NCBI RefSeq assembly: GCF_000472385.1
Contig: NZ_AWZU01000030.1
Location: 1 to 64,000 of the forward strand
DNA: 64,000 bases
Direction: 5' to 3'
Source of the DNA: Bradyrhizobium sp. ARR65
GTDB lineage: Bacteria; Pseudomonadota; Alphaproteobacteria; Rhizobiales; Xanthobacteraceae
Shown piece after piece: positions 7,907 through 16,436 of the stretch. Both the position numbers and the translations under genes were made by a program. Each line of letters opens with the position of its first letter. Within the stretch, counting starts at the first letter, position 1. Below the pieces are notes generated by a model. The model worked only from the letters and a program-made list of their open reading frames with translations, did not search any database and had not been told where the DNA came from.

Positions 7907-8557
7907 TCACGCGGCTTTCAGCGAGCGCATCGTCTGCTCGCAGATGGCCGTTATGCGCGCCCAGTTGCCGGCCCTGACATCCGCCGCCGGACACAGCCAG
8001 GAACCGCCCGCCGCGATCACGTTGGCCTCGGCGAGCCACTGCGCCACATTGGCTTCGCCAATGCCGCCGGTTGGGCAGAACCGGACATTCGGGAAGGGCC
8101 CGGCGAGGGCGCGCAGCGCCTTGATGCCGCCGGCCTGCTCGGCCGGGAAGAACTTTGTCACCTCAAAGCCGTGGGCCAGCGCCTGCATCAGCTCGGATGC
8201 CGTCGCGATGCCCGGCGCGAACGGCAGGTCATGGCTGGCGGCCGCCTGCAACAGCTCCGGCGTCAATCCCGGGCTGATGCCGAATTTGGCGCCGAGCGCC
8301 GCAGCGCGCGCGAGGTCGCCTCCGTTCAAAATCGTGCCGATGCCGACGACGGCTTCCGGCACCTCCGCGATAATCGCCTTGGCGGCCTCCGCCGCGACCT
8401 TGGTACGCAAGGTCACTTCCAGCGTTCGCACGCCGCCTGCGACCAGCGCTTTTGCCAGGGGCACAGCGTCCTCGACCCGCTCGATCGTGAGCACGGGGAT
8501 GACGCGCGCAGCCTCGAACACCGCCGTCAGCTTCTGTTGTTTTGCAGCCATGGTCAT
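7907..8557 (-). CDS. eda: 2-dehydro-3-deoxy-phosphogluconate (KDPG/KDPGal) aldolase
   Basis: A 216-aa class I aldolase of the Eda family. It has VIPVLTIERVEDAVPLAKAL, the LEVTLRT strand with Glu47 and Arg51, the VGIGTILN turn, SPGLTPELL, and the Schiff-base lysine Lys135 in EVTKFFPAE. CPTGGIGEANVAQW forms the phosphate loop. It cleaves a 6-phospho-2-keto-3-deoxy acid to pyruvate and glyceraldehyde 3-phosphate. Its ATG overlaps the kinase stop (ATGA), so the kinase and aldolase act in sequence. Whether it prefers the gluco or galacto isomer cannot be told from sequence. Confidence 0.9.
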   Translation of the reverse strand: MTMAAKQQKLTAVFEAARVIPVLTIERVEDAVPLAKALVAGGVRTLEVTLRTKVAAEAAKAIIAEVPEAVVGIGTILNGGDLARAAALGAKFGISPGLTPELLQAAASHDLPFAPGIATASELMQALAHGFEVTKFFPAEQAGGIKALRALAGPFPNVRFCPTGGIGEANVAQWLAEANVIAAGGSWLCPAADVRAGNWARITAICEQTMRSLKAA

Positions 8558-9498
8558 GGGGATACCTTGCGAGATGATGCCGGGCCGAACGCGGCAGTGT
8601 CCGGCATGGCGATACGCGGAATGATCGCGCCGGGATGACAGACCACGACGCCGGCCAGACGATGACCCGCGCGAGCGGCCTCGAGCGGCTCGGCGCCCGC
8701 AAGCCGCGCGGCGATATAGGCCGCCGCAAAACTGTCGCCCGCCGCCGTCGTGTCCACGACGGCTCCGCTGACGGGCTCCGCTTGCAGCGCCTGCGAAACG
8801 CCGCCGGAGCGCACGATGCTGGCGGGCTCGGCCAGCTTCAGCACGGTCTCGGGGCTGCTGATGCGCGCCATCAAAGTTTCGGCGTTCTCTCCGGGATAGA
8901 GGGGCAAGAGATCCTCCGTCGAGGCCAGCGTCATGCTCGCGATATCGAATGCTTCGCGAAAGACGCGGCGCGCAACGTCGAGATCTGGCCAGCCGTGGGC
9001 GCGGAAATTGGTATCGAAGGCGATGCCGGCGCCATTTCGGCGCGCCGATGCCAGCGCAGCCAGCAGCCGCGCCCGTCCGCTTTCGCTGTAAATCGAAAGC
9101 GTGATCGCCGAGAGATAGACGAGATCGTAACTGCCAAGCGATCCCAGAAGCTCGTTGGTATTGGGCAGATCGAGCAGGCTGCGCGCGGCGGAGCTTTCGC
9201 GCCAGTGGAAGAACCGCCGCTCGCCCTTCTCGTCGGTTTCGATCAAATAGAGGCCCGGCAACTTGCCGGGCAACCGCGCGACCTGGCCGGTTCCGACGCC
9301 CTCCGCCGACCAGCCTGCGATCATCTCGTCGCTCAAGGGGTCATCGCCGAGCGCGGTGATGTAGTCGACGGCAATGCCGAGACGGGCGAGGTAGACGGCG
9401 GTGTTCAAGGTGTCGCCGCCAAACCCGCGCGAATACAAGCCCCCTTCCGCCTGCTTCAGCTCGACCATGCACTCGCCGATGCAGGCGACCTTGGCCAA
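8554..9498 (-). CDS. kdgK: PfkB-family sugar kinase, probably 2-keto-3-deoxygluconate kinase
   Basis: About 314 aa. The core starts AKVACIGECMVELKQAEGG, followed by the GGDTLNTAVYLARLG substrate loop and the C-terminal ATP signature VDTTAAGDSFAAAYI with the catalytic Asp. It would phosphorylate a 2-keto-3-deoxy sugar acid for the aldolase gene that overlaps its stop. The start is uncertain. No ATG or GTG fits; a TTG at 9498, 25 bp after the DenD-like stop, gives the normal family N-terminus. The frame is open to 9657, but that stretch is antisense-like to the previous gene. Confidence 0.85.
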   Translation of the reverse strand: MAKVACIGECMVELKQAEGGLYSRGFGGDTLNTAVYLARLGIAVDYITALGDDPLSDEMIAGWSAEGVGTGQVARLPGKLPGLYLIETDEKGERRFFHWRESSAARSLLDLPNTNELLGSLGSYDLVYLSAITLSIYSESGRARLLAALASARRNGAGIAFDTNFRAHGWPDLDVARRVFREAFDIASMTLASTEDLLPLYPGENAETLMARISSPETVLKLAEPASIVRSGGVSQALQAEPVSGAVVDTTAAGDSFAAAYIAARLAGAEPLEAARAGHRLAGVVVCHPGAIIPRIAMPDTAAFGPASSRKVSP

Positions 9499-9523
9499 GG
9501 CCGATCCGACTGTCCGGGTCGGC

Positions 9524-10510
9524 TCAAGCGACGAAGTTGCCGCCAAGCTCGTCCTCGATGTGAATGCGAATAATGTCGTCGAAGTTCTTTTCCGCAGTGG
9601 TAAAACCGAGCGCGCGCGCCCGTTTGGCTTCGAAATTGCGCGGCCAGCCGTCGACAATGCCCATGATGAAGGGATCGGGTACGCGCTTGATCCGCGCGGC
9701 GACCTTCTCGCCGGCCACGCGTTTCAACGCGGCGATCTGTTCGCCGACGGTGGCGGAATGACCGGGCATGGTGAGATTGCGGCGCGGGCCGACGGCAGCG
9801 AGATCCATGGTGCCCGCATGCAGCAGGAAGCCCACAGCCGAGCGCGGCGTCGCATGCCAATGGCGGACATCCTCGGAGACCGGCAGGATCGCCTCCTTAC
9901 CCGCCAAGGGCTCGCGCAGGATGTTGGAGAAGAAGCCGGAGGCCGCCTTGTTGGGCAGGCCGGGGCGGATGCAGATGGTCGGCAGGCGGATGCCGATGCC
10001 ATCAAAAAAGCCGCGGCGCGAGTAGTCCGCTAGCAAGAGCTCGCCGATGGCCTTCTGCGTGCCGTAGCTCAGGAGCGGCGTGTGGAAAAACTCATCGCCG
10101 ATCGCCTCCGGGAACGGCGCGCCATAGACCGCGATCGACGAGGTGAATACCACCCGCGGCTTGTAGCCGCCGCCCGCGAGCCTGATCGCATCAAAGAGCA
10201 TGCGCGTGCCGTCGAGATTGATGCGATAGCCCTTCTCGAAATCGAGCTCGGCTTCGCCCGAGACGATCGCTGCGAGATGGAAAATCACATCGGGCCGGCT
10301 CTCGATCAGCTTCTCCGCGGCGCCCGGAACCGCGAAATCGCCGGCGACAGCCTCGACCGGAAAGCCGGCCTTATCGGGTTTGGCCGGCGCGACGACGTCA
10401 TGCAGCGTCAGGCGGGTAATGTCGCTGTTGCCGAGCCGGCCCTCGCGCAGCAGGCGCTCCACCAATTTGCGGCCGACCATGCCGGCGGCGCCCAGAACCA
10501 GAATATGCAA
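9524..10510 (-). CDS. denD: NAD-dependent epimerase/dehydratase family, DenD-like dehydrogenase
   Basis: A 328-aa extended SDR. It has the GAAGMVGRKLVERLL dinucleotide motif at the N-terminus, IFHLAAIVSGEAE, the active-site pair in LLSYGTQKAIGELL (Tyr and Lys), and RLPTICIRPGLPNKAASGFF, close to D-erythronate dehydrogenase DenD. That enzyme oxidises a C4 sugar acid at C2. The usual partners OtnK, OtnC and OtnI are not adjacent, so here it may oxidise another aldonate. The start is TTG at 10510, supported by AAGGAG seven bases upstream. Two copies of TTCTTGTTCTT (10522-10532, 10537-10547) lie in the 65-bp gap before it. Confidence 0.8.
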   Translation of the reverse strand: MHILVLGAAGMVGRKLVERLLREGRLGNSDITRLTLHDVVAPAKPDKAGFPVEAVAGDFAVPGAAEKLIESRPDVIFHLAAIVSGEAELDFEKGYRINLDGTRMLFDAIRLAGGGYKPRVVFTSSIAVYGAPFPEAIGDEFFHTPLLSYGTQKAIGELLLADYSRRGFFDGIGIRLPTICIRPGLPNKAASGFFSNILREPLAGKEAILPVSEDVRHWHATPRSAVGFLLHAGTMDLAAVGPRRNLTMPGHSATVGEQIAALKRVAGEKVAARIKRVPDPFIMGIVDGWPRNFEAKRARALGFTTAEKNFDDIIRIHIEDELGGNFVA

Positions 10511-10575
10511 CAGCCAACTCCTTCTTGTTCTTTTCGTTCTTGTTCTTCGTTACTCGGGCTCGCGCCTATTCGTTC

Positions 10576-11484
10576 CTATTCTTTCACGGCTCCCGTCATC
10601 GCCGACACATAATGTTCGACGAAGAACGCATAGAGGATGACGAGCGGCAGCGAGCCAACCAGCGCACCCGCCATCAGCGAGCCCCATTTATAGACGTCGC
10701 CATCGACGAACTCGTTCACGATCGCGACCGGAACGGTCTTGTTCGGCGTCGACTGCAGGAACGTCAGCGCGTAGATAAACTCATTCCAGCACAACGTGAA
10801 GGAAAAGATGAAGGCCGAGATCAGGCCGGGAATGGCCAGCGGCACCACGATCTTGACCAGGATCTGCCAGCGCGACGCGCCGTCGATCAGCGCACATTCT
10901 TCAAGCTCATAGGGAATGGTCTTGAAGTATCCCATCAACAGCCAGGTCGAGAACGGAATGAGCAGCGTGGGGTAGACCAGGATGAGCGACAGCGGCGAGT
11001 CGAACAGACCATAGGCCTGGATGACCGAGGCCAGCGGGATGAACAGAATGGAGGGCGGCACCAGATAGGCGAAGAAGATCAGCACGCCGACCGTCTCCGC
11101 GCCCTTAAAGCGCAGGCGCACGATCGCATAGGCCGCGAGCACGCTGGCGACGATCGAAAGCGTCGTTGCGCCGATCGCCACATACATCGTATTCCACAGC
11201 CAGCGCGGATACTGGGTTTCGAACAGCAGCCTGTAGATGTGCTTGAACGTCGGATGGACAACCCAGAACGGGTTGTACGTGTTCATGTCGATCAACTGTT
11301 CGTCCGGCTTGATCGCGGTCAACGCCATCCAGTAGAACGGAAACAGCAGTATGAACAGGATGATGCCGAGCGGCAAATAGAGCGTCACCAGCCGCCGCGG
11401 CAGCGACTCAAGATAGCTCATGCCTTCGCTCTCGTCGCTCTGGACGATGGCGGGCGCTTTGGATTGCAAGGCTGAATCAGTCAT
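10576..11484 (-). CDS. Sugar ABC transporter permease (MalG type)
   Basis: A 302-aa inner-membrane protein with six predicted helices after a cytoplasmic N-terminus. The cytoplasmic EAA loop reads ELEECALIDGASRWQILVKI and docks to the ATPase. The segment FLFPFYWMALTAIKPDEQL is typical of MalG/UgpE proteins. It overlaps the upstream permease gene by 8 bp. With the 11477-12436 permease it forms the channel of the sugar-acid importer fed by the solute-binding protein at 12542-13864. Confidence 0.93.
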   Translation of the reverse strand: MTDSALQSKAPAIVQSDESEGMSYLESLPRRLVTLYLPLGIILFILLFPFYWMALTAIKPDEQLIDMNTYNPFWVVHPTFKHIYRLLFETQYPRWLWNTMYVAIGATTLSIVASVLAAYAIVRLRFKGAETVGVLIFFAYLVPPSILFIPLASVIQAYGLFDSPLSLILVYPTLLIPFSTWLLMGYFKTIPYELEECALIDGASRWQILVKIVVPLAIPGLISAFIFSFTLCWNEFIYALTFLQSTPNKTVPVAIVNEFVDGDVYKWGSLMAGALVGSLPLVILYAFFVEHYVSAMTGAVKE

Positions 11485-12436
11485 TGTTCGATCCTTGCTG
11501 CCATTTCCGGCGCTGCATGCCGAACCAGGAAATCGCGATTGCCGCCAAGAGGAACGGGATCATGGCGGTCGCGATCGCGGCACCCTCGCCGAGCCTGCCG
11601 CTGATGATGCCGCGCTGGTAGCTCAACGTCGCCATGAGATGCGTGGCATTGACGGGGCCGCCGCGGGTCAGCGCCCAGATCAACTGGAAATCGGTGAAGG
11701 TGAACAGCACCGAGAACGTCATGACGACCGCGATGATCGGGGTCAGCAGCGGATAGGTGATGTAGCGGAATCGCTGCCAGTTGCTCGCGCCGTCGAGCGT
11801 TGCCGCCTCATAGAGTGAGGGCGACACCGTCTGCAGGCCCGCCAGCAGCGTGATGGCAACGAAGGGAACGCCGCGCCAGATGTTGGCGAAGATCACGCTG
11901 GCACGCGCCCAATTGCCGTCGCCGAGGAAGTTGATGTTGTGCTCGATGATGCCGAGCCTGATCAGCGACCACGAGATGATCGAAAACTGCGCGTCGTAGA
12001 TCCACCAGAACGCGATCGCCGACAGCACGGTCGGCACGATGAACGGGATCAGCACGATCGAACGGATCAGCGCCTTGAACGGCATGTGCCGATTCAGCAG
12101 CAGCGCGAGATAGAGCCCGACTGCGAATTTGATGGCGCTGGCGATCAACGTATACAGCAGCGTGTTGAACACCGAGAGCCAGAAGATGGAATCATCCCAC
12201 AGCCATTGATAATTCTCGGCGCCGATGAAGATTCCCGGGCGACCGATGCGCTCGTCGGTAAAACTCATCCAGATGCCGAGCCCGAGCGGATAGGCAAGGA
12301 ACAGGACAAGGAATGCCGCCGCCGGCAGCATGAACCACATCCCCAGCCAGTTGCGGTTGACCCGCAGCCGCGACCAGAGCGAAGGCGCATCCGCGCGGGG
12401 TGCCTCTACGGTAACAGATGTTTGAAGGGTACTCAT
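11477..12436 (-). CDS. Sugar ABC transporter permease (MalF type)
   Basis: About 319 aa from the ATG at 12436, which follows an AGGGTGG ribosome site. Six membrane helices; the first (NWLGMWFMLPAAAFLVLFLA) is followed by a periplasmic stretch with FIGAENYQWLWDD. The EAA loop is SLYEAATLDGASNWQRFRYI. It is the partner of the MalG-type permease, with which it overlaps. The frame could extend 22 codons upstream (to 12502) without family support. The substrate is inferred from the adjoining sugar-acid enzymes. Confidence 0.93.
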   Translation of the reverse strand: MSTLQTSVTVEAPRADAPSLWSRLRVNRNWLGMWFMLPAAAFLVLFLAYPLGLGIWMSFTDERIGRPGIFIGAENYQWLWDDSIFWLSVFNTLLYTLIASAIKFAVGLYLALLLNRHMPFKALIRSIVLIPFIVPTVLSAIAFWWIYDAQFSIISWSLIRLGIIEHNINFLGDGNWARASVIFANIWRGVPFVAITLLAGLQTVSPSLYEAATLDGASNWQRFRYITYPLLTPIIAVVMTFSVLFTFTDFQLIWALTRGGPVNATHLMATLSYQRGIISGRLGEGAAIATAMIPFLLAAIAISWFGMQRRKWQQGSNND

Positions 12437-12541
12437 GCCACCCTGTTTCCAGCCGCTGGACGCATTCACCTGTGCAGGGAGCGTCGGTCGATTCTCAAGC
12501 AAAAGCAGGCCGGCGCGACATGCCGCGCCGGCCCTCTCGTC

Positions 12542-13864
12542 TTATCTGAAGATGCGCTTGGCCGAACGCTCCGCCGTCATCATCGCGGTCTTGAGATCCT
12601 CGCGACCGGTGCAGTAGTTCGCGAACATGTCGACCACCACGAAGTCGGCGATCGCGGCCGCGGCATCCTCGCCCATCTTGCCAATGCCCGCAGGCGTGTT
12701 CGCGGTCGCCGCCACATCCCGATAGGGCGTGTTCTTGGGATCGGAGGTCCAGATCGGATTGCTGTTGTAGCCGGTCAGGAACGGCGACAGATAACCCTGC
12801 GCGGCCTGGACCCATGGATTGAACTGATCCGGCTCCAGCATGAAGGCCGTGAACGCCTTGCAGGTTTGCGGGAACTTGGAGAAGTTGAACACCAGGATCG
12901 GGAAGCCCAGATGCAATTCCCGCGTCTTGCCATCGACGCCCGCGGGCAGATGCGCGTGGTTGATGTCGGCCGCCATCTGCGGATTTTCGGTCTTCGCCGT
13001 GACGTAGATCGAAATGCCGTTGACGGTCAGATAGAGCTGACCGGCCAGGAAGGCCTTGTTGTTGGAGCTGTCGTTCCAGGACGCCGTTCCCGGCACGAAA
13101 TTCTCGTACAGGCCCTTCACATATTCCAGCGCCTTGGCGGTCTCCGGCGAATTGATGACGACCTTGTTGTCCTTGTCGATCAGATTGCCGCCATGGGCCC
13201 ACAGCGCCCAGTGCAGCCAGCCGTTGGCGTCGCCCGAGGCGTGACCCAGCGCCATGCCCGCCGGCGTGCCATTCTTGTTCATGCCCTTGATGAGATCAGC
13301 AAAGCCGGCGAGGTCCTTGGGAAACTCCTTGTGGCCGGCCTTTTCGGCGGCCGACATGCGATAGTTGACGAGGCCTCCGGTCGCGGCGACCGGAATGCCG
13401 ATCCATTTTCCGTTGTACTTGCCGTAGGCCTCGCCGGACGGCGCCCAACCGCCGCACTTCTTGCCGAGGTAATCGGCGACGTCGCTCATGTCGACGCACT
13501 TGGCCGGGAACAGGAACGGCAGGGAGTAAAGGCCCCAGACCATGTCGAGGCCCTGGCCTGTGTTGGCCGCGACCGACGCCTTGGGCTGAATGTCATCGTA
13601 GGATTCGTTGGAGACATTAATGGTGACGTTGTTGGCCTTCTGGAAGGCGTCGACGATCTTCATGAACGCCACATCCTCGGCCTCGACGAAGCGCTTCCAG
13701 CGCAACAGATTCACTTTTGCGCCCGCTTCCGGCTTCCACTGCGAGGTCTCCGCCCAGGCCTTGGCATAGCCGAGCAATTCATCGCCCGACATGGTGGCCG
13801 CCGCGGCCAACAGGCTGGCGCCGCCCTTGAACAGCGAACGTCGGCTCGTCGAAAAATCAGTCAT
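12542..13864 (-). CDS. Sugar ABC transporter solute-binding protein (family 1), Tat-type signal
   Basis: A 440-aa periplasmic binding protein. The N-terminus has a twin-arginine signal (SRRSLFKGGASLLAAAA), so it is probably exported folded. The mature part carries the family 1 pattern, with VAFMKIVDAFQKANNVTINV near the start and 'GLYSLPFLFPAKCVDMSDV', 'TGGLVNYRMSAAEKAGH' further on. It delivers the substrate to the MalF/MalG-type channel. It is 64 bp from the ATPase stop and 105 bp from the permease start, and is expressed in one operon with them. The ligand is likely a sugar acid or an uncharged sugar derivative. Confidence 0.93.
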   Translation of the reverse strand: MTDFSTSRRSLFKGGASLLAAAATMSGDELLGYAKAWAETSQWKPEAGAKVNLLRWKRFVEAEDVAFMKIVDAFQKANNVTINVSNESYDDIQPKASVAANTGQGLDMVWGLYSLPFLFPAKCVDMSDVADYLGKKCGGWAPSGEAYGKYNGKWIGIPVAATGGLVNYRMSAAEKAGHKEFPKDLAGFADLIKGMNKNGTPAGMALGHASGDANGWLHWALWAHGGNLIDKDNKVVINSPETAKALEYVKGLYENFVPGTASWNDSSNNKAFLAGQLYLTVNGISIYVTAKTENPQMAADINHAHLPAGVDGKTRELHLGFPILVFNFSKFPQTCKAFTAFMLEPDQFNPWVQAAQGYLSPFLTGYNSNPIWTSDPKNTPYRDVAATANTPAGIGKMGEDAAAAIADFVVVDMFANYCTGREDLKTAMMTAERSAKRIFR

Positions 13865-13928
13865 AGTAAGTGCTCTCCCTGCTTTCGTAATTTTGTTTGA
13901 TTGTTGTTATGGGCCTGCGCGGGTGCCG

Positions 13929-14990
<1,062 letters not shown>

Positions 14991-15138
14991 TAAGCTTACT
15001 CCCTCCGTTTCCCGACCACGTGCGACACTCGTCGCTGCCGCGCTGCTCTTGTTGTGGCTTCGCTCGCAGCGAAGCTTATCCGATCGATATTGTCGGTTGT
15101 TTGTGCAGTCTTGGCAATTTCTTTGCTTAGCCTTCGCG

Positions 15139-15152
15139 TGGTAGCGCTGTCA
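15139..15152. promoter_or_regulatory. Candidate LacI operator, copy 1
   Basis: TGGTAGCGCTGTCA. The left half matches TGGTAGCGCT, an even palindrome centred on CG of the kind LacI proteins bind. It lies 43 bp before the LacI gene and within the gap shared with the divergent ABC operon. A second copy precedes the dehydratase (16284-16297). A weak -35/-10-like pair (TTGGCT near 15156, TATGGT near 15179) follows it. Confidence 0.6.
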
Positions 15153-15194
15153 ATATTGGCTTGTTTGGCAAGGCGCCTATGGTATGAGCGCCTA

Positions 15195-16226
15195 ATGGGA
15201 CGAAAACGCACCAAACCCGGCAAGATCCGGCTCGCGGAGGTCGCCCGACTGGCGGGTGTCAGTCCGATCACCGCATCGCGTTTCTTCAGGACTCCCGAAG
15301 CCTTGTCTGTTGCCAAGCGAGTTCGCGTGGAAAGCGCGGCCAAGGAACTCGGCTACGTCCCCAACCTCGCCGCTCGCGCGCTCGCCTCGCAGCGGACCGA
15401 AGTGATCGGCGTGCTGATCCCTTCGCTGACCAACAATGTTTTCGCCGATGTCCTGCGCGGCATCTATGATGCACTGGACGGGAGCCGCTATAGCATTCAG
15501 CTTGCCAACACCCGCTATAGCATCCTGCAGGAGGAAAAGCTTCTTCGCCTGTTTCTGGCGCAAAAGCCGGCCGGCCTGATCGTGACCGGGATCGATCAGA
15601 CCGCAGAATCCAGGTCGATCATGGAATCGGCGGATTGCCCGATCGTTCAGATCATGGAGATCGGCTCCAACCCGATCGACATGATGATCGGCTTCTCGCA
15701 TTATGAAGCTGGCCGAGCAGCGATTTCGCATCTTCTCGCACAGGGATTTGGCCGCATTGGCTTTCTCGGCGCGCGCATGGACCCACGGGTGCAACGGCGC
15801 TTCGAAGGCTACCAGGCTACGTTGAAGCAGGCTGCCCTGCTCGATCCACGCCTTGTCGTCACCACGACCTTGCCGAGTTCAGTGAAAATCGGCGGCGCGC
15901 TCCTGGCCGATCTGCTGTCGAAAGCCCCCGATGTCGACGCGGTCTTCTGCGCCAATGACGACGTTGCCTTGGGTGTCTTGTTCGAGTGCCAGCGGCGCAG
16001 AATCGCGGTTCCCGACCAATTGGCGATTGTCGGATTCAACGATCTCGAGTTCATGGAGGCGACGGTCCCTACTCTCACGAGCGTGCGGACCAATCGCTAC
16101 GAAATGGGCCGGGATGCCGCCGTGATGCTTGTCGAGAGCATCGAAGGCCGGCGCCCGCAGGAACCAATCGTCGATCTCGGCTTCAAGGTGATGGAGCGTC
16201 AAAGCTCATGGCCGCGAGGCTCATGA
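15195..16226 (+). CDS. LacI-family transcriptional regulator
   Basis: A 343-aa repressor. The helix-turn-helix reads IRLAEVARLAGVSPITASRF, followed by the hinge helix YVPNLAARALASQRTEVIGV. The rest is the periplasmic-binding-protein-like effector domain, with the C-terminal motif VDAVFCANDDVALGVLFECQ. The start is the ATG at 15195 (MGRKRTKPGK); an earlier frame opening at 15054 gives a hydrophobic leader not found in the family. It sits between the divergent ABC/aldolase operon and the dehydratase operon. TGGTAGCGCT sites are present in both adjacent gaps, so it probably represses the whole locus until a pathway intermediate appears. Confidence 0.93.
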   Translation: MGRKRTKPGKIRLAEVARLAGVSPITASRFFRTPEALSVAKRVRVESAAKELGYVPNLAARALASQRTEVIGVLIPSLTNNVFADVLRGIYDALDGSRYSIQLANTRYSILQEEKLLRLFLAQKPAGLIVTGIDQTAESRSIMESADCPIVQIMEIGSNPIDMMIGFSHYEAGRAAISHLLAQGFGRIGFLGARMDPRVQRRFEGYQATLKQAALLDPRLVVTTTLPSSVKIGGALLADLLSKAPDVDAVFCANDDVALGVLFECQRRRIAVPDQLAIVGFNDLEFMEATVPTLTSVRTNRYEMGRDAAVMLVESIEGRRPQEPIVDLGFKVMERQSSWPRGS

Positions 16227-16283
16227 GGCATTGTTTTGCGAAAACATCTGGCCTTGACGTCCGAACGATCGAAATGGACAAAA

Positions 16284-16297
16284 TGGTAGCGCTAGCA
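16284..16297. promoter_or_regulatory. Candidate LacI operator, copy 2
   Basis: TGGTAGCGCTAGCA, 12 of 14 bases symmetric around the CG centre, between the LacI stop and the dehydratase start. It shares its first ten bases with the copy at 15139-15152. A perfect 6-bp hairpin (GGAGCC/GGCTCC, 16379-16394) further downstream lies in the leader of the dehydratase transcript. Confidence 0.65.
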
Positions 16298-16436
16298 TCG
16301 ACTTTGGACTAGTGTCGTGACAAATGCCCGCAGCCGCTTGCCGCAAGTTTGTGGCTCGCGTCATTTTGAAGCATGTTAGGAGCCAACGGGCTCCCAAGAG
16401 AGCCTGCGAGCGCATTCACATTGCAGGGAGGACCAA

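Noticed and set aside
11939..13900. 653-codon open frame on the plus strand
   Set aside because: Antisense of the solute-binding protein and permease genes. The translation has low complexity and no family motifs.
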